Shown here: positions 26,204 to 33,974 of the stretch, piece by piece
How positions within the stretch are numbered: position 1 is the stretch's first letter
Layout: the number at the start of each line of letters is the position of its first letter
DNA from: Leifsonia soli
Lineage (GTDB): Bacteria; Actinomycetota; Actinomycetes; Actinomycetales; Microbacteriaceae
Assembly (NCBI RefSeq): GCF_013408745.1
Contig: NZ_JACCBJ010000001.1
Location: forward strand, 2,604,001 to 2,668,000
Length of the DNA stretch: 64,000 nucleotides
Direction: 5' to 3'
Translations under genes and position numbers: made by a program
The notes under the pieces: model-generated
What the model was told of the DNA's origin: nothing
What the model saw: only the letters and a program-made list of their open reading frames with translations
The model's database searches: none

Positions 26204-27852
26204 TGCCCGTCGATCGCCGGCGGAGGCGTTCCGTCACAGCCAGGCTCGCCGGGGTCGTCTCGGGCAGCGCCGCCGGTCGACGGGCCGCCGCGCTGCGCGA
26301 CGAGCTCCGCGCCCGTCGGGTGCCGCTGCACTGGACGAACATGTTCGGGGTCATCGCCTTCGCGTGCGTCCTCGTGCTGTTCGTCAGCGGCTTCCTCCTG
26401 ATGTTCGCCTACACGCCGTCGGGCACGCGGGTGACCTACGACGGCCCGTACGCACCGCTCGCCGGCGCCGAGATGTCGAAGGCTCTGCAGTCGACCCTCG
26501 CGATCACGTTCGAGGTGCCGGGCGGCCTGCTCGTCCGGCAGGCGCACCACTGGGCGGGCCTCCTCCTCCCGGCCGCGATCCTGCTGCAGCTGGCGGTGTC
26601 GTTCTTCACCGGCGCGTTCCGCCGCCCCCGCCGGTTGTTGTGGGTTCTGCTGTTCGGCCTGCTGATCACCGCCCTCCTCGGCGGGTGGAGCGGGTACGCC
26701 CTCCCCGACGACATGCTCTCCGGCACCGGGCTGCGGATCGTGGAGGGGATCGTCCTCGGCATCCCGGTGGTCGGCACCTGGCTGTCGGCGCTGCTGTTCG
26801 GCGGCGAGTTCCCGGGACGGATCATCGAGAACCTCTACCCCATCCATGTCGCGGTCGTGCCGGCCCTCCTGGTGCTGCTGCTCGCGGCGCGGGCTCGACG
26901 CGCGTATATCGAGAAGCCGGCGCAGTTCGCCGGGCCGGGGCGCACGGAGGAGCGGATCGTCGGGGTCCCGGTGCTGCCGGAGCTGGCGGCCCGGGCGGGC
27001 GGCCTTCTCGCGATCGCGACCGGAGTGATCGTCCTCCTCGCCGCCACGGTCACGATCAGCCCGATCTGGCTGTACGGACCCTCCTCCCCCGGCGACGCCT
27101 CCGCCGGCAGCCAGCCCGACTGGTACACCGGCTTCCTCGACGGAGCGCTCCGCCTCGTCCCGCCCGGCTGGGAGTTCGAGTGGCTCGGCCGCACCTGGAC
27201 GCTCGCGATCCTCATCCCGCTCGCGGTCGTCGGACTCTACTTGGTCGCCATCGCGGTGTACCCGTTCGTCGAGGAGTGGGTGACCGGCGACCACCGCGAT
27301 CACCACCTCCTCGACCGCCCGCGTAACGAGCCGACCCGCACCGGCCTGGGCGTCTCGGCCATCGTCTTCTACGCAGCCCTGTGGGGCGCGGGGAGCGCCG
27401 ACCTCGTGGCCACGCACTTCCACCTCGCGGTCGAGTCGGTGGTCGCCGGCTACCAGGTGCTGGTCCTGGTGGGCCCGGTCGCGGCCTTCCTCGTCACGCG
27501 ACGGGTGTGTCTGGCTTTGCAGAAGCGCGACCGCGACATCCTGCTGCACGGGTACGAGACCGGGCGGATCGTCCGGCTGCCGGGCGGCGAGTACGTGGAG
27601 GTGCACGGCGCGGTGGATGCGACCGAGCGGTACCGTCTCGCCGGGCCGGCCGCCATGGACCCGGTCGACGCGCGGCCGGACGAAGACGGGCGGCTGCGTC
27701 TCTCGGAGCGGCTCAGGACGACCCTCGCCCGGGTGTTCTTCGAGGACAGGCTGGAACCGGTGGACTCCCAGACCCGCGACGAGGCCGTCGCCGGAGGACG
27801 AGCGGATGAGGCGATCACGGAACCAGAGGAGACGCGGGTGGGCGCGGCGTGA
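26203..27852 (+). CDS. QcrB-like cytochrome b paralogue lacking heme b_H ligands
   Basis: A 549-residue polytopic protein aligned along its length with actinobacterial QcrB. Landmarks: PLHWTNMFG near 41, RQAHHWAG near 112, FFTGAFRRPRR near 134, NLYPIH near 210-215 and the quinol-oxidation motif PDWY at 305-308. In helix B the first heme His (115) is kept but the second, 14 residues on, is Gln129. In helix D His215 is kept but the second position is Arg230 with no His nearby. So the b_L pair is present and the b_H pair is gone. No Rieske or cytochrome c gene is close by. Its ATG overlaps the NDH-2 stop (TGATG), so both are read from promoter D. Function unknown; a quinone-linked partner of the NDH-2 is one idea. 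Confidence 0.8.
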   Translation: MPVDRRRRRSVTARLAGVVSGSAAGRRAAALRDELRARRVPLHWTNMFGVIAFACVLVLFVSGFLLMFAYTPSGTRVTYDGPYAPLAGAEMSKALQSTLAITFEVPGGLLVRQAHHWAGLLLPAAILLQLAVSFFTGAFRRPRRLLWVLLFGLLITALLGGWSGYALPDDMLSGTGLRIVEGIVLGIPVVGTWLSALLFGGEFPGRIIENLYPIHVAVVPALLVLLLAARARRAYIEKPAQFAGPGRTEERIVGVPVLPELAARAGGLLAIATGVIVLLAATVTISPIWLYGPSSPGDASAGSQPDWYTGFLDGALRLVPPGWEFEWLGRTWTLAILIPLAVVGLYLVAIAVYPFVEEWVTGDHRDHHLLDRPRNEPTRTGLGVSAIVFYAALWGAGSADLVATHFHLAVESVVAGYQVLVLVGPVAAFLVTRRVCLALQKRDRDILLHGYETGRIVRLPGGEYVEVHGAVDATERYRLAGPAAMDPVDARPDEDGRLRLSERLRTTLARVFFEDRLEPVDSQTRDEAVAGGRADEAITEPEETRVGAA

Positions 27853-28216
27853 CGCGGAGGCTGCCGTCGCGGCCACTGCTCTGACGGCGTTGCTGGGCGA
27901 CGCATACCTCGCCGGCGACGGTGCGGCCCTGGCGCGGCTGCTCGGGCCGGACGTCCACCTGGTGGTCGACCGCGGAGGCGGCGGGGCGGCTCTCCCGGTC
28001 GCGGCCGGACCGGCCTGCGCGGTCGCGCTGCTGCGCTGCGTGCTGGGCGAGCCGTCGACACTCCGGCTGGAAGCGCGACCGATGAACGGGCGCTCCGGCC
28101 TCGTCGCGTCCCGCGGCGGACAGGTGGTCGCCGTCGCGGTGCCCTCCGGAACCGCCGGCGCCGTCGACCACCTGTGGGTCGTCGCGGACCCCGCCAAGCT
28201 GCAGCACTGGGGGTAG
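27806..28216 (+). CDS. SnoaL-like (NTF2-fold) small protein
   Basis: About 136 residues. The start at 27806 has a clean GGAGG site and lies 47 bp inside the end of the cytochrome b gene in another frame, so it belongs to that operon. The fold-typical pieces are LLGDAYLAGDGAALARLLGPDV, VVDRGGGG, PMNGRSGLVASRGG and VDHLWVVADPAKL. These match the C-terminal domain of the ECF41 sigma factor, including the glycine run in place of DGGG and the NPQKL-like end. It may be a free-standing version of that domain, perhaps binding a small ligand. Part of it is duplicated in the relic at 28599-28748. Confidence 0.72.
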   Translation: MRRSRNQRRRGWARRDAEAAVAATALTALLGDAYLAGDGAALARLLGPDVHLVVDRGGGGAALPVAAGPACAVALLRCVLGEPSTLRLEARPMNGRSGLVASRGGQVVAVAVPSGTAGAVDHLWVVADPAKLQHWG

Positions 28217-28237
28217 TGCCTGCGACGTGGCTCAGAC

Positions 28238-28277
28238 GACGAAGGGCGCAGGGTCGTTCGACCCTGCGCCCTTCGTC
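28238..28277. terminator. Strong bidirectional terminator
   Basis: A perfect 18-bp stem (28238-28255 with 28260-28277; left arm starts GACGAAGGGCGCAGGG) and a GTTC loop, between the convergent SnoaL-like gene and rpmJ. Confidence 0.85.
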
Positions 28278-28287
28278 CGCGTCATGC

Positions 28288-28410
28288 TCAGCCCTGGCGG
28301 GCCTTCATCCGCGGGTTCTTCTTGTTGATGATGAACGTGCGGCCCCGGCGGCGCACCACCTGGGCGCCGGGCATCGCCTTGAGCGAGCTCAGTGAGTTGC
28401 GTACCTTCAT
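28288..28410 (-). CDS. rpmJ: Ribosomal protein L36, type B (zinc-free)
   Basis: A 40-residue protein beginning [17 protein letters not shown] and ending [11 protein letters not shown]. It is an L36 without the Cys/His zinc ribbon, the C-minus form that replaces the zinc-binding L36 when zinc is scarce. The ATG at 28410 has a GGGAGG site. It stands alone, not next to the other C-minus ribosomal genes as in many actinobacteria. A strong terminator lies behind it and an AT-rich promoter with a Zur-box-like repeat in front. Confidence 0.93.
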   Translation of the reverse strand: MKVRNSLSSLKAMPGAQVVRRRGRTFIINKKNPRMKARQG

Positions 28411-28425
28411 GACGGACCTCCCTTG

Positions 28426-28442
28426 TTGAAATCTATTCTCAA
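28426..28442 (-). promoter_or_regulatory. Possible Zur box/promoter of rpmJ
   Basis: TTGAGAATAGATTTCAA on the minus strand is an imperfect inverted repeat (TTGA...TCAA outer arms) in an AT-rich patch 16-32 nt before the L36 start codon. Zur sites of actinobacteria have the form TGAnAATnATTnTCA. The match is partial, so this is a suggestion resting on the known zinc control of type-B L36. Confidence 0.4.
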
Positions 28443-28472
28443 TAACAACGGAGGGGCGGGGTTTATTCGCCG

Positions 28473-28598
28473 ACGTCAGTCCTGCGGTCGCACCAGGTGC
28501 CGGTCGAGAGCGACGGCGATCGCCTCATCGCGGTTCGACACGTCCAGTTCGCCGAAGCCCTCTCCCGCGAGCGCATCGACGAGGCCGGGGAAGTCGTC
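28473..28598 (-). pseudogene. Relic of a LuxR-type regulator 3' end (internal deletion)
   Basis: 28473-28547 matches 33972-34046 with one mismatch in 75 bp, and 28549-28598 matches 34231-34280 with one mismatch in 50 bp. These are two parts of the LuxR-type gene at 33975-35615, here joined by loss of the roughly 184 bp between them. Only the last codons of the HTH ([18 protein letters not shown]) and a bit of the region before it remain, with no start. The near identity means the copy is recent. It is nonfunctional. Confidence 0.85.
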
Positions 28599-28748
28599 CG
28601 GCCGATGAACGGGCGCTCAGAGCTCGTCGCGTCCCGTGACGGACGGGTCTTCGCCGTCGTGGTTCCCGACGGCGTCGTCCGTGCCGTAGACCACCTCTGG
28701 GTCGTGGCGGACCCGGAGAAGCTCGGGCGCTGGGGGGAGCCCCGGTGA
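28599..28748 (+). pseudogene. Relic of a SnoaL-like gene 3' end
   Basis: Reads RPMNGRSELVASRDGRV, then AVDHLWVVADPEKLGRWG, a diverged copy (roughly 70% by eye) of the last 46 residues of the protein at 27806-28216. It is fused directly to the LuxR relic at 28598/28599. By chance the join leaves an open frame of 83 codons from 28497, whose first part is antisense to LuxR; I do not regard that as a gene. It also overlaps the 3' end of the AraC-type gene on the other strand. Confidence 0.75.
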
Positions 28749-29558
28749 GCGGCCGGCGAGGAACGGAAGGTACGACGCGGAGTGGTCGTGGCCGCAGGCA
28801 CAGCGCTCGACATCGCCGTGCAGCAATCGGCTGGGCGTGAGACCAGTCAGTCGCAGGCATTCCCGGTTCAGGTGGGCCTGGTCGGCGTATCCCGCGTCGA
28901 CGGCGATCCCGGCGATCCCATCGCTTCCGCGTCGTCCGCTCGCAGCTACGCCGGCCTGTGCCAGCGCCAGGAATCCTTGGAAGCGAAGGGTCCGCTGGAG
29001 CACCTTCGGGCTGAGCCCGACCGTGTGGAGGGAACGACGTCGCAGCTGGCTCTCCGACAGCGCCACATGCGCCGCGACGGTGCCGACATCGTGGGGTCGC
29101 CACGGCATCAGCGCGGAGACGGCCTCACGGATGGCCCGGTCGATCCGCTCCGCCGAGCGAAACTCCCTCAGAAGGAACGCCTCCAGGACGGCCACGGCGC
29201 GCTCGTCACGGCCGGCCAGCGCCATGGCTTCGCCGAGGCGCTCCGCGGATCCGCCCCACACCTCCGACAGGCCGACGTGTTCGTCGACCAACTCGTAGAG
29301 CATGACCGGCAGCGGCGGCGCGCCCGCGGGCAGGAACCGGGCGCCGACGATGGTGGTGCGCGGCGGGATGACCTCCAGCCGGGGCCCGGTCAGCGGCCCC
29401 ATCAGCCGGGGGTGGCCCCCGAGCGGCACGTGGATCTCGACACCGCCGGTGGGGAGGTGACGCTGGACGTACGGGGCGTCGCCGGTGCGGTGGATCCAGA
29501 TCGTGCGCACCACCCGCGCGAGCGCCGGCATCGGCGGCCGCTCGACATACGATTCCAT
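28617..29558 (-). CDS. AraC-family transcriptional regulator
   Basis: A 313-residue regulator: an N-terminal sensing part typical of one-component AraC proteins (HLPTGGVEIHVPLGG, LPVMLYELVDEHVG) and a C-terminal double HTH (VAAHVALSESQLRRRSLHTV, GLSPKVLQRTLRFQGFLALA, AVDAGYADQAHLNRECLRLTG in parts). The last 44 codons are antisense to the SnoaL relic, so the C-terminus was probably rewritten when the relic DNA arrived; the HTH is complete before that point. The ATG at 29558 follows GGGGAG. It is downstream of a TetR-type regulator and a small membrane protein on the same strand. Target unknown. Confidence 0.82.
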   Translation of the reverse strand: MESYVERPPMPALARVVRTIWIHRTGDAPYVQRHLPTGGVEIHVPLGGHPRLMGPLTGPRLEVIPPRTTIVGARFLPAGAPPLPVMLYELVDEHVGLSEVWGGSAERLGEAMALAGRDERAVAVLEAFLLREFRSAERIDRAIREAVSALMPWRPHDVGTVAAHVALSESQLRRRSLHTVGLSPKVLQRTLRFQGFLALAQAGVAASGRRGSDGIAGIAVDAGYADQAHLNRECLRLTGLTPSRLLHGDVERCACGHDHSASYLPFLAGRSPGLPPAPELLRVRHDPEVVYGTDDAVGNHDGEDPSVTGRDEL

Positions 29559-29580
29559 GCTCCCCCTCTCCGCCCCGTCG

Positions 29581-30003
29581 TCAGCGAGCCCTGACGAACG
29601 CCCGGCGCACGACCCGTCTGTTCAGGAACACCGCGATGATCGCGATGATCGTGCCGACTGCAGCCTGCTCGAGCTTCATCCAGATCGGATAGCCGGTGTC
29701 CGGCGCCACGATGATGACGACGATTCCGATCGGCGCGAGCAGTGAGATCCACCGCATCCGGGTGTAGGCCGTGCGATTGCCTCGTGCGGCGGCCCGGGTG
29801 ACGAAGACGAACACGATGCTCGCTCCGGCGACGACGGCACCACGCAGCCAGACCACCCAGTTCACCTCGGCGGGGTCCACCGCACTCAGGATCGCCGCAA
29901 CACCGAGGGCGGTCAGGGACACGGCGGCGCACAGCACCCAGAGCCGAGTGACGGCTGCGAGAGCGGAACGCACTTCGAGCGGGTGCGCGGCGGCGGACGT
30001 CAT
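29581..30003 (-). CDS. Small membrane protein, four predicted helices
   Basis: 140 residues with hydrophobic stretches at about 20-42, 47-68, 84-104 and 108-128. I do not recognise a named family. Its ATG overlaps the TetR stop (ATGA), so it is translationally coupled to that regulator and is likely the regulator's partner or target. Basic C-terminus (NRRVVRRAFVRAR) suggests a cytoplasmic end. Confidence 0.65.
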   Translation of the reverse strand: MTSAAAHPLEVRSALAAVTRLWVLCAAVSLTALGVAAILSAVDPAEVNWVVWLRGAVVAGASIVFVFVTRAAARGNRTAYTRMRWISLLAPIGIVVIIVAPDTGYPIWMKLEQAAVGTIIAIIAVFLNRRVVRRAFVRAR

Positions 30004-30599
30004 GCGGGTTCTCCTTGTCGGGTCGCGCGGTCGAAGAGGTCGACGATCCCGGCGATCGTCGCAGCGGTGGCGGAGGGCGAGCCGGGCATCGTCGTCGCGA
30101 ACGCGTCGATCGTCGCCCGGATCGAGCGCGCGACCACGAGGGTGTCGAACTCGCGGAACTCGCCGGCCTCCTGGCCGTGTGAGAGCAGTACCGACAGCAG
30201 AATCGCCGAAGTGTCCTCCCGGAGCCCGTTGTCGGCGCGGGGTGCGTTCGCGATGACCTCGATCACCGCGCGCGCGGCGAGGCGGTTGTCGGCCAGATAC
30301 CGGAGGTTGCTGGTGATGTACGCCGCGAGCTTGTCGCGCCAGGTGCTGGCGGCCTCCATCGCCGGCACCATCACGGCGGCCGCGCCGTCGACCACGTGCG
30401 CGACCACCGCCTGCATCAGGGCCGCTTTGTCGGCGAAGTGGTACGAGACCATCCGGGTGCTGCTGAGGCCGGCGTCCTCGCAGATGCGGGCGAACGAGGT
30501 GGCGGCGAAGCCGCGCTCGGCCAGCACCGTGATCGTCGCGTCGACGATCTCGCGCCGGCGCTCGTCGGTGGACCGATAGGGACGCGTCGCAGGAGTCAC
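30000..30599 (-). CDS. TetR-family transcriptional regulator
   Basis: A 199-residue regulator with a TetR HTH at residues about 14-60 (IVDATITVLAERGFAATSFA, ICEDAGLSSTRMVSYHFADK) and a helical ligand domain. The GTG start lies 18 bp after the monooxygenase-like gene, so it may sit on the long transcript from 33885 or be read from its own promoter at the inverted repeat 30610-30625, which it may bind. Ligand unknown. Confidence 0.85.
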   Translation of the reverse strand: MTPATRPYRSTDERRREIVDATITVLAERGFAATSFARICEDAGLSSTRMVSYHFADKAALMQAVVAHVVDGAAAVMVPAMEAASTWRDKLAAYITSNLRYLADNRLAARAVIEVIANAPRADNGLREDTSAILLSVLLSHGQEAGEFREFDTLVVARSIRATIDAFATTMPGSPSATAATIAGIVDLFDRATRQGEPA

Positions 30600-30609
30600 C
30601 TGCCCATAT

Positions 30610-30625
30610 TTACTTAATCAGGTAA
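30610..30625. promoter_or_regulatory. Candidate TetR operator
   Basis: TTACTT-AATC-AGGTAA, arms with one mismatch, just upstream of the TetR start and overlapping the last bases of the preceding gene. The patch is AT-rich in a GC-rich region. Confidence 0.45.
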
Positions 30626-30971
30626 TTGCGCGCAAGTGCGGAGCGAAAAGAGAGACGGGTGCGTTCGCCAGCCGTTCCCGCAGATCGGCGCTCGGGCTGC
30701 CCAGCACCTCGCCGGTGAGCGTTCCGGTTTTCGAGATGGCCGCCATCAGGTCTGGTCCGACGTGTGCGAGGTGATCGAAGAACGCGGCGGCGTCGACGTA
30801 TTCCTCGATCACGATCGCCTCCGTCCGATCGGCGTTGAGGTACACCTCGTACCGCGTCGTCCCCGTGTCCTCCTGCTCGACGATCTGCACGCACTGTCTG
30901 GACAGTCGTGTGAACTCATCGACGGCACCCGCGTGGAACACGAATCGGGCGATCCCCATCACCGTTGCCAT
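30618..30971 (-). CDS. Antibiotic-biosynthesis-monooxygenase-fold (ABM) protein, putative quinol monooxygenase
   Basis: 117 residues with the ferredoxin-like ABM pattern: VFHAGAVDEFTRLSRQCVQIV, QEDTGTTRYEVYLNADR, EYVDAAAFFDHLAHVG. Close relatives are YgiN-type quinol monooxygenases and heme-degrading-like enzymes, acting without cofactor. The ATG at 30971 has a strong GGAGG; an upstream ATG at 31004 lacks one. It follows the epimerase by 29 bp and is probably cotranscribed. Substrate unknown. Confidence 0.78.
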   Translation of the reverse strand: MATVMGIARFVFHAGAVDEFTRLSRQCVQIVEQEDTGTTRYEVYLNADRTEAIVIEEYVDAAAFFDHLAHVGPDLMAAISKTGTLTGEVLGSPSADLRERLANAPVSLFAPHLRAIT

Positions 30972-31000
30972 CTGCTTCCTCCCTCTCTCATCGTGGTGAT

Positions 31001-31921
31001 TCAACGACTGTGGGCGCTGCGCCAGGCCACGTAGTCGGCGACCGCGGCGGCGACGTCGAACTCCGGCGTGAAACCCGTCTCGGCCCGGAGACGGGAGATA
31101 TCGAGGTACGGATGTCCTCCCGGCTCGGTGGAGCGACCCTCCAGCAACCGCACCGGCGTCTCGGGGAACGCGGCGTCCAGGGCTTCCGCGAGTTCACGGT
31201 GGGTGTAGCGGTGCCCGCTGGAGACGTTGTAGACGGTGTGATCCAGCACGTCGGCAGTCATCAGGAGCGCGATCGCGCGACCGGTGTCCGGGGCATAGCC
31301 GAAGTCGCCGCCGTCGTCGGCATGCAGCGCAGGCGGCTGCTCGCCCCGGCGCAGGGCTCCGACAGCGGGCGGGATGAGATTGAAGGGCGACTCCGGGTCC
31401 ATGAGCGGCCCCCACGTGCTCCCGATCCGCAACAGCACGGGGTGCACGCCGGTCCCCGCGAGGCCGAACAGCGTGAGCGGCTCCACCGCTTTCTTGAACG
31501 CGACGATCGCGTGCGGAAGATCGGCCGATGGCAGGTCGAGATCCTCCGTCCACGGGATTTCGGGGCGACCGGTGTAGACGCTGATGCTGCTCGCAACGGC
31601 GAACCGGCCCACCTCCCAGCTGCGGGCGGCTTCGAGGGCGTTGAGGAGCCCGGCGGTGTCGCGCCGGAAGAACTCGATGGGGTCCGCTTCCGGGATGCTG
31701 CCGGCGAGATGCACGATGTCCCGGATGTCGTGTCGGTCGCCCAGCGCCAGGAACGCGTCCCGGTCGGAGATGTCCACGTTCTCGACGGTGACGCGTCCAT
31801 CGAGGATCGACGGCACCTCAGTTGTGCGGTGGGCGGTGACGACGACGTCGTGCCCGCGGTCGACGAGGGCGGCGGCGGTGTGTGCTCCGATCATCCCGAG
31901 GCCGCCGGTGACGAGGATCAT
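31001..31921 (-). CDS. NAD-dependent epimerase/dehydratase family protein
   Basis: A 306-residue extended SDR. TGGLGMIG at residues 5-12 is the nucleotide loop; the catalytic region has ASSISVYTG (Ser) while the usual YxxxK position reads AIVAFKKAVE, so the Tyr appears replaced by Phe/Val. That may mean altered catalysis. GSTWGP and the C-terminal LRAETGFTPEF are family-typical. Its ATG overlaps the stop of the reductase upstream (ATGA). Substrate, likely a nucleotide sugar or small hydroxy compound, is not identifiable. Confidence 0.78.
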   Translation of the reverse strand: MILVTGGLGMIGAHTAAALVDRGHDVVVTAHRTTEVPSILDGRVTVENVDISDRDAFLALGDRHDIRDIVHLAGSIPEADPIEFFRRDTAGLLNALEAARSWEVGRFAVASSISVYTGRPEIPWTEDLDLPSADLPHAIVAFKKAVEPLTLFGLAGTGVHPVLLRIGSTWGPLMDPESPFNLIPPAVGALRRGEQPPALHADDGGDFGYAPDTGRAIALLMTADVLDHTVYNVSSGHRYTHRELAEALDAAFPETPVRLLEGRSTEPGGHPYLDISRLRAETGFTPEFDVAAAVADYVAWRSAHSR

Positions 31922-32511
31922 CGCTTCACCTCGTAGTGCAGGTGCGTGACATCGGGTGCCGCGACGACCTCAAGGATCCCCAGCCGGATGTGCCGCGGCA
32001 GGTCGTGGAAGAAGCGCCGTCCGGCGCCGAGCAGGATCGGCACCTGATGCAGAATCAGTTCGTCGACCAGGCCGGCGGCGAGCGCCTCCGTCACCAGCAC
32101 TCCGCCCATCAGCCCGACATCCTTACCGTCTGCCGCGCGCTTCGCGACATCGACGGCATCGTCGATGCCGGTGCTGACGATGGTCTGCCGTGGGTTGGCC
32201 GGCGGAAAGTCCGAGCGACTGAGGACGACGAGCGGCGCGGTGGGATGCGGTGCCCCCTCTGCGAAGCGGTTGGAGTCGGTGTAGGTGGTGTGGCCGGCGA
32301 GCGTTGCGCCAACGCGGGACGCCAGCTCGTCGAAGATGCGTGCGCTCGGCTCCGTCAGCCGGAAACCGTCGAACACCCGGCTGGGCACGTCGCCGCTGCC
32401 GTACCAGTCGAACAGGGCGCCGCCGTCGCCGAGCCCGTGGCCCGGTCCTGGTTCGCGGCCGGTGATGTAGCCGTCGACGGAGACGGCCAGGCCGCAGATG
32501 ACTTTGCTCAT
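31918..32511 (-). CDS. Dihydrofolate-reductase-family (RibD C-terminal-like) reductase
   Basis: A 197-residue protein with the YwjB/RibD_C fold: MSKVICGLAVSVDGYITG at the N-terminus, LAGHTTYTDSNRF, VVLSRSDFPP, GLMGGVLVTEALAAGLVDEL (NADPH loop) and the closing LLGAGRRFF. It would reduce a pterin- or other heterocycle-like substrate with NADPH; true DHFR activity is unlikely. Its start overlaps the stop of the disrupted oxidase by 4 bp, so efficient translation may depend on ribosomes arriving from that gene. Confidence 0.82.
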   Translation of the reverse strand: MSKVICGLAVSVDGYITGREPGPGHGLGDGGALFDWYGSGDVPSRVFDGFRLTEPSARIFDELASRVGATLAGHTTYTDSNRFAEGAPHPTAPLVVLSRSDFPPANPRQTIVSTGIDDAVDVAKRAADGKDVGLMGGVLVTEALAAGLVDELILHQVPILLGAGRRFFHDLPRHIRLGILEVVAAPDVTHLHYEVKR

Positions 32512-33885
32512 GTGTGAACCTCTTTCGTGTTTTCGGTTGGGCGTTCTGCACCCACGGGCGGAACCGCCTGCGGGAAATCGAAGAACCGGCGCGGGTCGTA
32601 GCGCTGCTTCACGGCGGACAGCCGGGGACCGTTCGCGCCGTGGTAGGCGCGAAGCGGATCCTCGAGCGCCGGATCCGGGAAGTTCGGGTAGACGCGGCCG
32701 GAGGCATGATCGTGTGCGAGTTCCCACGACGCATCGATCCAGGCGTCGTCCGGGGTTCCGGCGTGCTCGAGCAGGAATCGTTGCCCGCGGTGGGCGAACG
32801 CGGTCGCGGTCGTGCCCACGCGGTTGTACGCACCGGCGAGTGCGGTGAACGTCAGGCGCCGGTTACGTGAGCCCTCACCCGTCTCGAGGCACGACACGAG
32901 CGCGGAGACGGCGACGTCGTCGATCGGACGGTCGAAGAACTCGGAGCGGATGCGGACGCTTTCCGCGCTCGACGACCTCGCGTTATCTGACAGCGTCCTT
33001 CAGGGCTGAATAGGGCACCGGCTCGCTCACCGCCAGCAGCGTGGGCCGGCCCGCGCGGCTCGCGAACTCGTGCAGGAGTTCACGCGTGCGGCTCTCGGAC
33101 AACGTGGACGCTCCGTCGATGTGGACGCGCAGGCCGGAGCCACCCGGGCGCCCCTCGACCGTCGCATTCAGGGTGAGCTCGTCCGGTGCGTCGGGAGCCC
33201 ACGACTGCCACGCGGTGAGAACTGCGCGCGGGTCGATATCGCGCCAGTGCGCCTCGATCCGGCACGCTGCGGGTTCCGGGAGGGTGGAGAAGCGGAGGGA
33301 CGTGACGACGCCGAACTGTCCGCCACCGGCACCGCGCAGCGCCCAGAACAGTTCCGGTTCGTTCTGCGCATCGCAGTCGACCACGGAGCCGTCCGCGAGG
33401 ACGACACGTGCGCCGAGGAGCCGATCGCAGGTCAGCCCGCAGGCACGGCCGAGCAGTCCGATCCCACCTCCGAGCGTCAAGCCGGCTATTCCGACGCTCG
33501 GACCGCATCCCGCGGGCAGCGTGCGCCCCTGCAGGTGCAGGGCGAGGTAGACGGCTCCGAGACGAGCACCGGCGCCGATCACGGCCGTTCCGTCCGGGTG
33601 GACGGCAACCTCGTTCAGGGCCGACAGATCGACGACGATCCCCTCGGTAGAGGACCGCCCCGCGAAGCAGTGACCGCCTCCCCTCGGCACCAGGCGGAGT
33701 CCGGTCGAGCGCGCGTATGCGATCGCCCGAACGACATCCTCCTCCGACCGGCACAGCACGACCAGAGCAGGGCGCGTGTCCCGGAACGCACGGTTCTCCG
33801 GACGGCGTGCTCGGTCGTAGCCGGGCGAGTCCCCCGCGAGGACGTCCCCGTCGAGGAGTTCGCGCAATCGCTCGATTCCGGTCAT
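32508..33885 (-). pseudogene. FAD-linked oxidase (berberine-bridge type), disrupted by a frameshift
   Basis: The first 300 codons (33885-32983) give a PCMH-type flavoprotein: RLVPRGGGHCFAGRSSTEG (the His and a neighbouring position carry bicovalent FAD in this family), GCGPSVGIAGLTLGGGIGLL and FWALRGAGGGQFGVVT. The frame stops after YSALKDAVR. The C-terminal part, with FDRPIDDVAVSALVSCLE and the BBE signature YPNFPDPALEDPLRAYHG and YDPRRFF, continues in the next frame to 32508. Total length is 1378 bp, one base more than a multiple of three, so one extra base near 32985-33005 explains it. Recent inactivation or a sequencing error. A TACGGT box 6 nt before the ATG suggests a leaderless start of the operon. 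Confidence 0.85.
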
Positions 33886-33974
33886 GGTTCGACCGTAGGG
33901 ATGCCGCCCGGATCAACTCTTGAACGAATCGAGCATCGTGCTTCGCCCGTGCTGCGGTCGGGCTGCCGCGAACG

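Noticed and set aside
28497..28748. 83-codon open frame that could be a small SnoaL-like gene
   Set aside because: Its first half is the complement of the LuxR relic and the second a diverged gene end; no ribosome site. Better read as a relic.
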